DNA of 64,000 nucleotides, taken from NCBI RefSeq assembly GCF_963678635.1, contig NC_087066.1, positions 1,508,201 through 1,572,200 on the forward strand, given 5' to 3'. Under the pieces are notes generated by a model, which was given only the letters and a program-made list of their open reading frames with translations, did no database searches and was not told the DNA's origin. Made by a program: the position numbers and the translations under genes. Below, piece after piece: positions 24,201 through 34,300 of this stretch (position 1 is its first letter; each line of letters starts with the position of its first letter). The DNA is from Symsagittifera roscoffensis. Lineage: Eukaryota > Xenacoelomorpha > Acoela > Convolutidae.

Positions 24201-27200
24201 CTGAATTCTTATTAAGTTGTATTTTCATCCGGTTGTATTGGGCAATTGCTGCTTTATAGTTGTTGGGAAGATTTGCATTTGGTTTCCACAGAAGTCCAAG
24301 TTGATAGCGATTGTCGTATAATGATATGGTTTTCCGAAGTGTTTGCATAGCGTGTCTTTCGTCCGATGACATCGTTATTTCAGGCGATGTGGTATAGGTT
24401 TCCATTCGCCAGAATGAGGCGAGAAGATCCGAGATTTGCGTGTCGTCAGTTGATATCTGTACTGGGGTGGCTGTTGCTTGGTGGCTTGAGAAGTATCCAA
24501 TGTCGTTGTTCGGTCCTGCTATTGTCCATCCTAGGGCTGTAAGGACTGCTCGAGGAACATTTTGATTTCCTTTGATGATGGTCTTCGGGCTGATGATGTC
24601 AATATTGTCCGTTCCAATCACTAGGGCTACGTCGTTGTTGCTGAAGTACGGAAAACATATATCCTTAAGGTGGTCGCATTGGCTGCAGATGTCTTTCAAC
24701 TTTTCGGGCTCGGCTGCATTCAAGTTGATGTTCTCTTTGATTAAAACATTAATTAGTTCAAACGCTAAAGTGTTATTTCCAAATGAATGAACTGTAATAT
24801 CCACTGTCTTAGCCTCTATCGTTTGCGAGTTGAGGAAACCTCCAATGAGCAGTTGTTCCTGATGGTTAGTTTCCTCCAGTTGAAGATATGCTGCTGTCGG
24901 TTGCGATATTTAGCTATTTGTACTTCCTGTATCAAGAAAAGCGTATACATTAAGGTATATGTTGCGGTGTCGTAATGTTACTGGTAAAAGTAGCAGCAGT
25001 GAGCTGTTGATTCTTGATATCTTCTTTTGGCTGGCAAGATGGTTGACTTATTTCGGTCGCTGGTTTGGATTAAACTTCGCTAATCTTTGTGTTCGTGGTT
25101 CGTCGTGTAGAGTTGTGTGATGATGCTGATTGCATTTGCTGCATGTGTGCTTTGATGGGCAGTCTTTTACTTTATGTCGGCCAAGGCAGTTGAAACAAAG
25201 TTGCTTTTCAGAAACGAGTCTCTTTTTCTCTTCCAAAGGTGAATTCTGATACATGCTGCAGTATGCTGGGTGGTGAGTTTCTCCATCGAAGGGACATGGG
25301 GGTTGTGTATTCCCACTCCAATTTTGAGAAGTCTTCTGTGAAGGCTGGTTGGTTGATCGTCGAGATCCGTTGGCGTGTCGAAGTCTTGGGGCTATTTGTT
25401 GTCGATCGTTCAAGTCCAGGGTCATTTGCTGCGGTTGCATAGGTGGTAAGTGATCGCATGCTAATGCAAACTGTCTGATCCAGTCATTGAAGGCGATAAG
25501 ATTAGGCTGGTCGATGTTCTGGGCGGTGATGTACTGTGTCCACTGAAGCTGCTGATGTTGTTGCAATTTGCTGACGGCAAATTGAATGTATATTGTAGAG
25601 TTTAAATCGTCTTTGAACCCAAGCGTCCGAAATGTTTCCACCATGTTACTGATGAATGTGGCAAATTCAATGTACGAATCCCTGCGATGAGTTGATGGTT
25701 GCTTGAAGCTCTGTAGTCTGTTGACGAAGTCATTGATGATGATGTCGGGTCGTCCATATCGTCGTCGTAGTTCGTGGAGGGCAGCGTTGTACATAGTGCT
25801 ATTGCAGTAGTAGCCACAAATAGCTTGATTTGCTTTTCCAGTCGTTAAAGTCTTCAGATGAGTCATCTTTTCGGCGTCCGAGATGGCTTGATTGTGGATT
25901 GTTGCTTCAAAGAGTCCGAACCACATGCTTCACTTCATAGGGTTTCCGTCGAAAGGCTCGATTTTTACTTTTGGGGGCCTAGTCATAAGACTGTAGTATG
26001 CTCGTGACTGTCCGTTACTTGATGTCCGAGATACTGCTGCTGGAATGAACTGCTGTTCTGTAACTATGTTGAAGCTGAGGTTTGCGTTGGTGGTGTCGTG
26101 TTCTGTTCGTTGAAGTGGTGGTCTGTCTATTTCGAAACCTGTCTGGGGGGCTTGCTGCGGGGTATCTCGGCTATCTGAAAAGTTTTGGTCCTCTACTGTT
26201 TGATGAACTGATGATCCTGGCTGATGGCTGCTGCTGGATAATGCTGACGTCTGGCTAGAGTCCCGATCTAGTATTGTCTGTTGTTGCACTGAATCAGCTG
26301 TGTGGGGGGTTTGAACTGTGGTGGCATTAGTGTTCTGCTGTTGTGGAGTTGTCTCTGCTGTATTTTCTTGTAGCATCTGTCTAAATTCATCCATGATGTC
26401 GTCGTGTTCGTCTTGTATATCAGTGAAGCGGTTGATGAGATCCTCCGCAGTGGCGTGCTCAGTCGGGTGGTCTACAAGGTACGTAGTGGCGTCTTCCAAA
26501 TTGCTGAGAATTTTTTTCATCTCGTTTTCTGAGTCAGCTATGTTGTAGTTTGTATTGATGTCATTGATGGCTTTTCGTACTCGTCTGAAAAGGCGCTCTA
26601 GTTGGGCTCCATTTGAAAACGAAAATGTAATCGTTTCTAATTTACACGATGTACTTGAGTCTTTCTTGCTTTGAACTTTGATTTGATTATAATATAGTTG
26701 GTTGCACGTGTTTGGTAATTCAGTTTTGTATTTATTTTGAGTTTTGGTTTTCAATTTCTTTCCCGGAGTTTTCCTGATTGCATGTGAAAAGTTGAAGTCA
26801 TCTAAGATGGTTGTCATTTGTCAAATTGGCATATAACAGGGTTTATATACACTTCTCCATAAGTTGCATAATTACGCAGGCTTTGAGCTTTTCTTAACAT
26901 TTCTTTTCGTACTAATTCGGTCATAAATTTCAATAGTAGGAGTTGACGCCCTGTGTCCTCGTGAACTTTTCCAACTCTTTCCAGTTCAATTTTGTCCTTT
27001 TCAACTTCGATTTGAAGCTCATTCAAAGTTTTTTCTCAAAAGAATTTGGTCATTTTCCACATCGCGAGGCCGAGTTCCTTTCCGAATGAGGTTGCGTTTT
27101 TTGGATTGCTGTCACTTTTGTTCATTTCCATCTTCGCTCTTTAAAGTAGCTCTTGCGTCTTCCTTTCTTATTTTGTCGATCTGATTGAAGCTAGCTCGGG

Positions 27201-28742
27201 TCGTCTTGCAGCTGCACAGAACCAGAGATGAAGTCTTTGCAGAAATCACATCGCTTTGTTAGTTTTCACAGGGCAATTCTCAGTAGCGCATGGCAGAGAC
27301 TTTTCAACAATTTCAATTTCTTCTGTTTGGGTGTTATTAAAAGTTTTTGGTTTTGCTGGCATTTTCAGATTATCGAGAACAAGTTATTAAATTTGTTTGA
27401 TTGAAGGAGAAAACAAAAGAATTGAGTCTCTCACCACGACTGGGAGTGAACCCGAGGTTGCAAGATATCCCAAATCTTCGAAGCAAAAAAACTAAAGTGA
27501 ATCAAAAGGATGGAAATCAGCTACAATAAAATGTAAGAAAAATGAAATGAAACAGCAGTTTTCACGTAATTGAATAGATGAAATCGTAGAGATTGTGCTG
27601 TGCTGGTGACCATTAATCGGATCTCTTCAAAATCCCTTTGTTAAGGGCTACCCATATAAGTTATCCGATTCGCCGTACAATGACTTCTGAATTGGATTTA
27701 CTAACCAGCAGCAAGTGCTTTTCAATCTACTGCTAGTTAAATTAATGCAGCAATAGCTAAAGAATGTTAAAATGGCAGAAGAAGTCAATCGGATGATCAC
27801 TGTCGCATCAAACATGTGAAAGGAAAATTCGAACACGTTTTGCTCGACACTGATAGCACATTTAAACAAAAAAACTTCGGTGGCTGTGCAAATATGACAG
27901 AATTTTCCGACCATATTCTTAAGAAAACTATAAACTTGAAAACTACAACTTTAGAAAACTACAGAATGTTCTGACCATACTACACACCAATTTTACTCGT
28001 ATAAAACTAAACTTTCGGTCTAAATTAAAAGTTTCATGGCTGTTCCGTCTATAATATGCCTGCTCGCTTCAAACTGATAAACAAGCTCCTTCTTCTGATA
28101 ACTGAGCAGGTGTGATGATTGAATTGATTGATATAATCTACCCACCCACCTACCCATAGTGTAGTGTGCCTCGTGGTCGAAGAAGGAGTCCATGCTATCA
28201 GTGCACCCCCTTAGTCTCTCCTCCAGCAGCCCCAATGCCACCCCCTCCCCCACACTGCCATGCAGCACATGTTCAATCAGCTGCTACACCCAACACACAC
28301 ACAACACTTGTCTTTTCATGATATCCCTTCACATATTCGTGATGATGAGTGTTCCATCTGTTGCTGCCAGATATTCATCAGTTTGCATTTTAAACTTCCA
28401 TACTACAGCTGCTCAAACAGCCCACGGTCTACATAACTTACATACAGTCCACGCTTATTTGATGAAAGCGTGCTTTGATTCAATATGGCCATTTCACCCA
28501 ACAATTTTTTTTAGCTGACTTTCTGTTTAAGATATTAGGGGCGAAATGATTCGCATGCCCCGTGGATTGGATTTGCAGAGAAATATGTGAGGATACTGTC
28601 AGCCAGTCGAACGTGTATCTGTTGCCGGACAAGAGGGACTGACCTGAGTGTGTTGTGGGGCGGAGAGTGTCCGGGAAGAGGAGGATGAGTTGGGATTGTG
28701 GGAAGAGACAGAGCCCCCAGCCCCAATTGCAACAGAAGACAT
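12258..28742 (-). CDS. MED18: Mediator complex subunit 18, five exons
   Basis: Coding exons: 28644-28742, 28154-28283, 16585-16867, 12646-12820, 12258-12338. All junctions are GT-AG and phases join exactly, giving 255 residues plus TGA (human is about 208). MED18 sits in the Mediator head module and binds MED20 and MED17, linking activators to RNA polymerase II. Family hallmarks, in order: 'EHVLHGSVGEGVALGLLEER' and 'FFDHEAHYTM' (exon 2); 'VRLRRS', 'YQLRYQGM' and 'LEDMGFKLDFHLVLKGNVFV' (exon 3); 'VFRVTAG' (exon 4); 'ELKAFVEHLKPLITMDKIEH' at the C-terminus. The first 33 residues are Ser-rich and specific to this lineage. Introns 2 (11.3 kb) and 3 (3.8 kb) are filled with transposons. The reading frame is intact. 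Confidence 0.93.
13446..15180 (-). pseudogene. LINE relic in MED18 intron 3
   Basis: A degraded non-LTR retrotransposon on the MED18 sense strand. From about 15000 an endonuclease-like 'LTILGDLNIN' is seen. At 14560-14760 a middle segment reads 'FKRARDRYNNHLKFLYKIE'. Reverse transcriptase follows: 'AAAAFLDLSKAVDS' near 14150, 'VPQGTVLGPLPFNLYVNDM' near 14000. A terminal thumb-like segment with 'EEIQDKLGKQIKW' lies at 13446-13703. Several stops and frameshifts interrupt it, so it is dead. It looks like a CR1/Jockey-type LINE from motif style; I cannot place the clade. Confidence 0.75.
15195..15461. repeat. SINE-like/TIR repeat fragment
   Basis: Contains 'acacagagaggcgaagtggc' at 15257-15276, one end of the dispersed family that also appears at 29136, 48382 and 63343. 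No gene is seen. Confidence 0.45.
15462..15923. mobile_element. ~460-bp MITE, copy in MED18 intron 3
   Basis: Bounded by exact 13-bp inverted repeats AGAGTAATGAACG (15462-15474) and CGTTCATTACTCT (15911-15923). A second copy with the same ends and the same interior lies at 59478-59928. It has no coding capacity, so it would have depended on a transposase elsewhere. No clear target-site duplication is visible. Confidence 0.65.
15924..16465. repeat. SINE-like repeat with inverted ends
   Basis: Shares with 29280-30765 the segment 'ttccggatttg...ggagtctcacgtactgg...gcttggaagtaaaa' (16018-16095) and the end 'gagcacttttattagcgact...cgcttcgcttgtgtaaat' (16392-16461). No gene is seen. Confidence 0.5.
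16868..17899. other. MED18 intron 2, 3' part
   Basis: Intron sequence with a small (TAG)n microsatellite at about 17157-17177. The part near 17450-17899 may be the 3' tail of the LINE that follows, but no coding motif is seen. Confidence 0.45.
18509..19303. repeat. ~795-bp tandem duplication, copy 1
   Basis: Directly repeated at 19304-20083 with an offset of 795 bp. Both copies begin with 'atcagaatgtgattaaagag' and end with 'tgtttatgagtcgcatt...tgagtaaatgag'. They are alike except for scattered substitutions and a small indel near 18960/19750. The duplication lies between the endonuclease and reverse transcriptase parts of the LINE. Confidence 0.85.
19304..20083. repeat. ~795-bp tandem duplication, copy 2
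   Basis: Second copy of 18509-19303. The divergence between copies is a few per cent by eye, so the duplication is not recent. Confidence 0.85.
20782..21005 (-). repeat. BEL/Pao 3' LTR
   Basis: Matches 26612-26838 over about 220 bp. Its minus-strand start is TGTTATATGCCAATTTGAC. The outer boundary is uncertain by about three bases because it abuts the flanking 'gggtttata'. Confidence 0.88.
21163..22458 (-). pseudogene. BEL/Pao integrase and C-terminal domain
   Basis: Upstream part carries the H2C2 zinc site (HLFIGQTHKDNQH, CYDC). The catalytic core shows 'LDLFGPF', 'SDNGTNF' and 'GVWERLIRSVK', the D,D,E arrangement of retroviral-type integrases. Near the end, 'RGLWPIGRI' is typical of the Pao C-terminal domain (DUF5641). 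A TGA at about 21976-21978 splits the core; the family normally has Arg there (the motif before AVHLE), so a CGA to TGA change, as from methylated CpG, is likely. Confidence 0.85.
22459..23600 (-). pseudogene. BEL/Pao RNase H and connection region
   Basis: Segments 'RAASSIFDPIGIAAPITIR', 'WDDQI', 'LHVYSNSATRQICTAFV' (23100-23200) and 'GTLNPADDGTRG' (22880-22910) are the RT-connection and RNase H motifs of Pao elements. A frame change near 22975-23000 and another near 23600 break the reading frame. Confidence 0.8.
23601..24960 (-). pseudogene. BEL/Pao protease and reverse transcriptase
   Basis: The aspartic-protease motif 'FLDTGST' lies near 24930 and is followed soon by a stop. RT motifs follow: 'LPEHGVINPNKPGNFRRV', 'ITADIEGMYMQV', then after an in-frame TGA at about 23803-23805, 'YMDDFFEATDD' near 23690. 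The TGA sits where the family has Gly (after 'FIF'), consistent with a GGA to TGA change. Confidence 0.85.
25048..25926 (-). pseudogene. BEL/Pao gag, DUF1759-like and zinc knuckles
   Basis: An open frame of 292 codons. The first half ('MTHLKTLTTGKANQAICGY', 'LHELRRRYGRP', 'IEFATFISNMVETFRTLG') is the Pao gag domain often listed as DUF1759. The second half has zinc-knuckle motifs CFNCLGRHKVKDC and CSKCNQHHHTTLH. The frame is offset from the upstream gag frame across a TGA between the two, so a nonsense change may separate what was one protein. Confidence 0.85.
25930..26817 (-). pseudogene. BEL/Pao gag, N-terminal region
   Basis: Open frame starting inside the 5' LTR and running 295 codons. 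It is Gln/Thr-rich in its second half (many QQ and TT), with a helical stretch around 'NEMKKILSNLEDATTYL'. The C-terminal 'PPKVKIEPFDGNPMK' is the Pao lead-in to DUF1759. Whether translation starts in the LTR or later is unknown. Confidence 0.75.
26612..26838 (-). repeat. BEL/Pao 5' LTR
   Basis: 227 bp, ending next to the primer-binding-site-like TGGAGCCCAAC. About seven differences from the 3' LTR. Confidence 0.88.
26839..27362 (-). pseudogene. LINE ORF1, 5' part, split by the BEL/Pao element
   Basis: Starts at ATG 27360-27362. The N-terminal part has Cys pairs ('PCATENCPVKTNKAM') like the zinc-binding ORF1 of CR1/L2-type LINEs. A stop lies at about 27260. The last part 'MLRKAQSLRNYATYGEVYIN' runs up to the BEL/Pao boundary and continues on the far side at 20781 as 'PDLTPTEQANHF', which shows that the insertion is in this frame. 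Confidence 0.75.
27363..28153. other. MED18 intron 2, 5' part, with tRNA-like fragment
   Basis: On the minus strand, sequence around 27435-27475 reads '...gcaacctcgggttcactccc', resembling a tRNA B box, and may be a SINE piece. No gene is seen. Confidence 0.4.
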
Positions 28743-28895
28743 CTGCATCCTCACTCACACTCCCACTATGCTTTAATTCTGCACCACCAACACACGTATA
28801 CACTAGATCCAATGCAGTATACCACTTCTCAAATGCCACACATCCACACACACAGTGCTACTCTATGTCATCGATTGGTCTGAAATGAAAGCTAG
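28743..28895 (-). promoter_or_regulatory. 3' splice-site-like signal upstream of MED18
   Basis: 'gctttcatttcag' on the minus strand ends at about 28880, 137 bases before the MED18 ATG. The intervening sequence would be 5' untranslated. It could be a cis or trans acceptor. Confidence 0.4.
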
Positions 28896-31319
28896 CCTGA
28901 ATCTCTGAATATTTGAGTTCAACTTGCGAACCAAACCCACAATCTGCCCATATCAAATAATTTTGGCTGTTTCCCAATCCAACCCCCCCCCCCCCCCCCC
29001 CAAAAAAAATGTGTTATAGTTATGACTAAATGCTTGATATAACGATGTTCGTTACGAAGAGTAAATCTATTCAGAATAGTGATTCAATTCACGATGCAAA
29101 ATTCGATTAGATTTAGCCATCATGTACGTAGTTTCTAATACAGAGGCGAATACAGAGGCTCGCAAACAAGCGAGGAAAATGCAAAAAAAGATCTCTAAAC
29201 AGGCAATACAAAGTGAAATAAGGAAAAGGTTAAAAAGACACCTTGAGAAACTTTTGCAAGTCTTGGGAGTAACACGTTCTCAGATCTGCTTCATGACCGC
29301 TTGTAATTTTACTAACACTAGCCACCACAAAAGCAGCTGCAGTTTCTATCAAATTGCCAATGCGATGCAAGAAAAACTCGACCACAAAAACGGTAACTAT
29401 TTCAATGTTCCGGATTTGGATCTCTACCGGTTGATTAGGATTTTTACTTCCTCGCAATCGCGCCACGGACGCTTGGAAGAAAAACTAGTTGCCCAGCTTA
29501 TGCTAGATTCACATGCTTTAATATTTTGATCATATTTTGTACTGATACAGAAATGAGTAAATTCAAAAATGGAGTTAACGCAAACCCTAGAGAGTTTTTT
29601 GCTTAAGTAATGAATTAGTTGCATATTTAAAGAAAAAATCTACCAATCAATCTTTCAACTGAATTCTTTATCTCAGATTTGGCTGGGTAGTTTTCGAAAA
29701 AAAATGAAAAAGATTCCAAACGATCAAAAACCGAAAAAGTTGGCTTTTCCTAAAATCACAAAATTTTCTCTACTAAAGCATCTGAATAGTCTAGTATGCA
29801 GGGAAGATTTCCACACACTGATTTTTAGATTGGATCCTTAATATCGGCTTTAGCTAGTAGCTTTCGAGAACAGTGATGAAATTTCTTTAAAACGGTAAAA
29901 ACTTCAAATGGATTTTTCCGATGTCCATATCGGCTTTTCGACAAAACAAATAAGGCGAAACAGATTGCACCGGAAAAATCTAAGCACGATGTTAATTTGA
30001 ATGAATTATCAACATCAGAATCAGCAGGTTAGTTTTTGAAGAAAAGAAGAAGTTTCCAAAAAACGGGTAAAGTTTCAAAAATTGTACATTTTCTAAGGCC
30101 ATGTTTTTTTCAAAACAAAAGGCATAGCTGCTTGTGCAGGGAAGATTCTCATACCACGTTTTTTTTCTTCCGGTTGAACTCTTATTCTCCAATGGGCTTG
30201 TTTGAGTTCATAACTTTTTTCTTCCGAATTTAGGTAAAAACCGCTTAAGAAGGAGAGATTCGAATGATTAATTTTTTAGTTTAAACGTTCATCTCAGATT
30301 TATGCAAATATTATTTGAGAAAATGAACAAACCAAATCAAATAAGTCAAAAATACCCCTACTGAAACTTTCGAAAGGCGTAGAACGTGGTGTAAACTGAA
30401 AAGAGGCTAGCAAATTATGCAGGCACATAAAATAGCAGCCAGTTTTTCCAATGACACCATTGTTTTGAAAATTTGTTCAGTAGGTTTTGCGAAAAATTTC
30501 CAAAGGGTCGCAAAAAAACAAAAATTAACAAATCCCATTCATTTCATAACACCTCTTGTTTTCAAACAGGACCTAACACTAGCCAAAAATAAACCAGCAC
30601 TATATGCTACTTAATTTAATTACCTATGCTTAAATACGCTTAAATATGATGAAATTGAAATATACCAAAAGTGCCACTAATGAGCACTTTTATTTGCGAC
30701 TTAGGTTGGAAAAAAAAGTAGGTTCGTAATAATAGACTTCGCTTCGCTTGTGTAAAAATTCAAACACAGATGTGGGGGAAAACTGGTGAAAAGCATAAGC
30801 TTCACACTGATGAAAAACAGATCAGAATTCACGTTACAGTTTCAAACTGATCTAAGCCAAACTTGTAAACAAAAATTATAAATAGGGCTATCAAATGAAA
30901 ATGACCAATTTATTATATCAGAACCAAAGTAGTGACGAAGATAGCTCATTACGTAGAAGGAGGACCATTTAAAACAGTTCCTTTTAGTGGATTGTAAGCA
31001 TAATTGATCAGTAGCATAAAAAGAAGTTAGCCAAAGCAATACCGAGGCATGTATTACCAATACAAATGCAACTGGGTCACAAACCTAGTTCGATTCGAAA
31101 CGGGGAATTCGAGGCACCTAAATTTAGTAAACAAAACACTGCTTAGTTATAGAAGTTCGCAATTTGTATGAGTTTGAACCCGCATTTTGAATAAACTTTG
31201 GACGCAAAATAAAATAGATAATGGAAAATAGCACCCTTATTAGACCAGAAGACAAACGTCACAATTGCACAAGTTTAAGAGAAAGCTTTCAACTGAGTGA
31301 AACCAGATCGAATGGCGAC
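28896..31319. repeat. Intergenic DNA with SINE-like repeats and a C19 tract
   Basis: A run of 19 C lies at 28983-29001, followed by A8. From about 29130 ('cagaggcgaatacagaggctcgcaaac') to 30765 ('cgcttcgcttgtgtaa') are sequences of the same family as 15195-16465, including the shared 'ttccggatttggatct' (29409) and 'aagtgccactaatgagcac' (30667) segments. The open frames are chance. No gene is seen. Confidence 0.5.
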
Positions 31320-34300
31320 TCACTCGATTGGATTTTGATGAGGATTGGTGGATTTTGGAGCTACTGGCTTCTTCTTGACCGTCTTTTTGGCCACCTGTTT
31401 GATGGACCTCATCACACCCATAGTGGGCGGGGGAACAAGAGGAGAAAGAGAGGAGGGAGTGTTGTTGCTACTGTAGCTGCACTCACTCATTTCGCTCACA
31501 TTCAAATCAGCTGCGTCCTCATTGCTACACAATGCTCCCACATTTGACTCCTTTGTCTCCACTGCTTCTATTGGCTGCCGCTCTGTCCCTTTTTCCAACT
31601 CCAGCTCAGCTCCAGTTTGCAGTGACATACTATTGCTAGCACTCTTCTCCATAGATTCTCTGGCAGAGAAAAGTTTTTGTTCCTTTCCAAGGGAGCTTGA
31701 GTTGGCTGCTACTCTGTTGTCAATCGGACACACGACTTCAGAATTGGAAGCAGTTGTCGTGGTGTCCCATCTATTTTTCACCTCCATCTCACATCTTTCC
31801 GAAGACTCACCAGATACAGCTTGAGAGTTCTGTATTTCACTATAAAATACACTGCAATGTTTCTCCTCGTTTACTCCTTCTGACAGGGAGTTAGCAGAGG
31901 CTGTCGTCTGTGATTTTTCTTTTGTGGAGTTTGTCGGAGCAGCAACCAGTCCAAATGCGTTTGTACAGTTGGCAGCTTCACTGAGACTGGAGGCAGCTGC
32001 TTCTGGGTTGTTCACTACTCTCTCAATTGCACTCTCTATCTGTGCAGATGCAGTCGCTTGGGACACTTGGCACTCCTCCGAGGGGACCTCTCTGGTTTGG
32101 GACTCCTTCCTCACAACACTCTTTTTCCCAGCAGCAGGCTTACTTTGCTTCTTTTTATCAACACCACTAGCGGCAGACTTCTCTTGTGGACGACTGACTG
32201 TGGTTCCCTCTGGACTGCCAACTTTCCTGATTCGATGGTTGTCTGGCAGATCTGGCTCGTTGTCGAATATCTTGGGCAGTGCTGCCTTGATAGTTTTCAT
32301 CTGCAGCCTCTCACTCAATCCAGTGTAGAGTTGTTTCCTCCTCTGAGCCTTCAACAGTCGAGTGGGGTTGAAAGGACCCCCACCCGCATCATCATCATCG
32401 TCATCATCCTTGTTTCCCTCTTTCGATGCACTACTCCCACTCTCAACAGCACTAAGTTCTTCTTCGTCCATTGCCTGCTTGGTTTTCACTCGTTTTGCCA
32501 CTTGTGTTGTTATTGTTTTCTGGCGCGGCTTCTCTCCTCTGCCCTTCCCTGCGTTCTGGGAGTGCTTCCTTTTCAGGGTCACCTTTTTGGGAGAGGTTAA
32601 ATTGAGTCCAGACGTTCTATCTGGCATGCTGTGCGCTGTGGATGTTGCCGGTGATAGCGTGGAGATTGGAGTAACAGTGGTCTTGCTGGAGCTGCAGGTA
32701 CTAATAAACACACTAGTGTCCACAGATAACACTTGGCTGCATTCGTCTCCCAGTTTCTGTTCACTTCTGATAGTACCTACTCCGACTTCGGTGCTCTGTT
32801 GTTTTACATCGTCACGATTTGCATCTTCACAATCGGACTCGGCATTGTTAGTATTTGCTTCCGTAAGCCTATTGGCGTCTCCTTTACTGTGACCCAACAA
32901 ATGCTGTTGATTGACTCCTGTCTCACAGGCAAACGACTCGGACAACTTCCCTTTTTCTCCCACCTCCATAGTTAGCTCCATTGGAGAACTCAGACCACTT
33001 GACCTAAGGCCAAAATATCCGTCTGATCCTTTCCAATCCAGCTGTCGTCGGCAATCAGTCTCTGCTTCCATTTTGGCGGTCAGTGCCAGTGGCATGTTCT
33101 GGTTCGCATCCAGAATAAGCACACAGTCCTCCTCGTCACTGTCGTCCTCGAGTGACAACACTTCCTTCGTCTCACAGGTCAACTCAATCGAAGTACTCGT
33201 GCCTATCTTCTGGCACTCATTCATAGCACCAATATCTACCCTTGGACCCTTGATTTGATCAGTTGAAATGTGTAGAACGTCGATTTCACTTTCAACAATT
33301 GTCTGTCCAGATGGCTCAGCTGAATTCGCTTCAACCTTTCCAGTCACATGTTCCTTTGAGATTTTAGAGGGAACTCCAATATGTGTCGAAGTTTGTCTCT
33401 GTGTTTGGCATCTATTGCTCCGATCCTGTTCTGTTGTCACAGTTGTTTTGTTGTCAGCATCTGAGGCTGGTTTGGACGCTGGCCAACTTCTCTCTGCAGT
33501 TGGCTGTAGTGGTGTGAACTTCAGAGTTGATTTCGTCTGACTGAGGGGAGTTTTTGGCTGAAGTAGTTTGTGACAAGAAGTAGAAGTAGTAACAGAGGCT
33601 GAATGTGACTGAGTTTGTGATTGTGCTTTGGCCCAATTAGGGAAACACACATTCCCGTCGAAACTCGCAGCGGTCCTTGTTGGTCCGGTTTGATCACATG
33701 TTTCATTCAATCTCGTTGCAGATTGGATCTGGGAGGGGCAAGGGAAAGAGCCAAACCCCAGTGACGAGGCTTCCCCTGAGGGGAGGAGAGCTGAAACAAT
33801 GCAAATTATTTTCAAACCAAAAGCACCGTAATCTCGGAACAATTGTGAAGTTAGGTTTTGAGATTACGGTGCAAAAATAGTGTTAGGGATCAGTTTATTT
33901 ACGAAAAATGCATTCCATGATGGTAAGGTTGCTAATTTTGCTACTTCAACGTGTTTGTCCCATAAGTAGTCAATTGTAAAAGTATTTGTCTCGCATGGAA
34001 ATTTATAGAGACGATGTGATGAATTTCGCGTACATTAATGTAACAGCTGGTTATTAGTGTTGGGCAATCGTACTCGGAGTTTTTATTCCAATGAAAATGG
34101 TGAGGAACTTTGTATTTAGGTGTGTTGTTTTCCACGCAATATTAGATACCACAAATAATCATCCGAATGAGTCGAGTGATACATCAGATTAAAGCACTTC
34201 CAGTCGTGATTCGAATGGCATTGGGACACATTTAGAAACTGTTTTCATGCCATTCGAATCACGACTGGAAGTGCTTTAATCTGATGTATCACTCGACTCA

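Larger units (their letters stand above)
20782..26838 (-). mobile_element. BEL/Pao LTR retrotransposon, complete but inactivated
   Basis: About 6.06 kb. Two LTRs of about 225 bp lie in direct orientation (26612-26838 and 20782-21005); both begin TGTTATATGCC on the minus strand and differ at about seven positions (about 3%). 'gggtttata' occurs at both flanks (20773-20781 and 26839-26847), the probable target-site duplication plus adjoining bases. A primer-binding-site-like TGGAGCCCAAC follows the 5' LTR at 26611. Order gag, protease, RT, RNase H, integrase is that of BEL/Pao. Stops in protease, RT and integrase show it cannot make a full polyprotein. Confidence 0.92.

Noticed and set aside
28480-28851. 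Alternative coding exon in the 28480-28851 minus-strand frame
   Set aside because: The neighbouring frame starting at 28742 joins MED18 exon 2 in phase; this one meets a stop just after the join.
31522-33540. Plus-strand open frames opposite the unrecognised gene
   Set aside because: Ser/Leu/Phe-rich composition is what the antisense of Ser/Glu/Lys codons gives; no domains.
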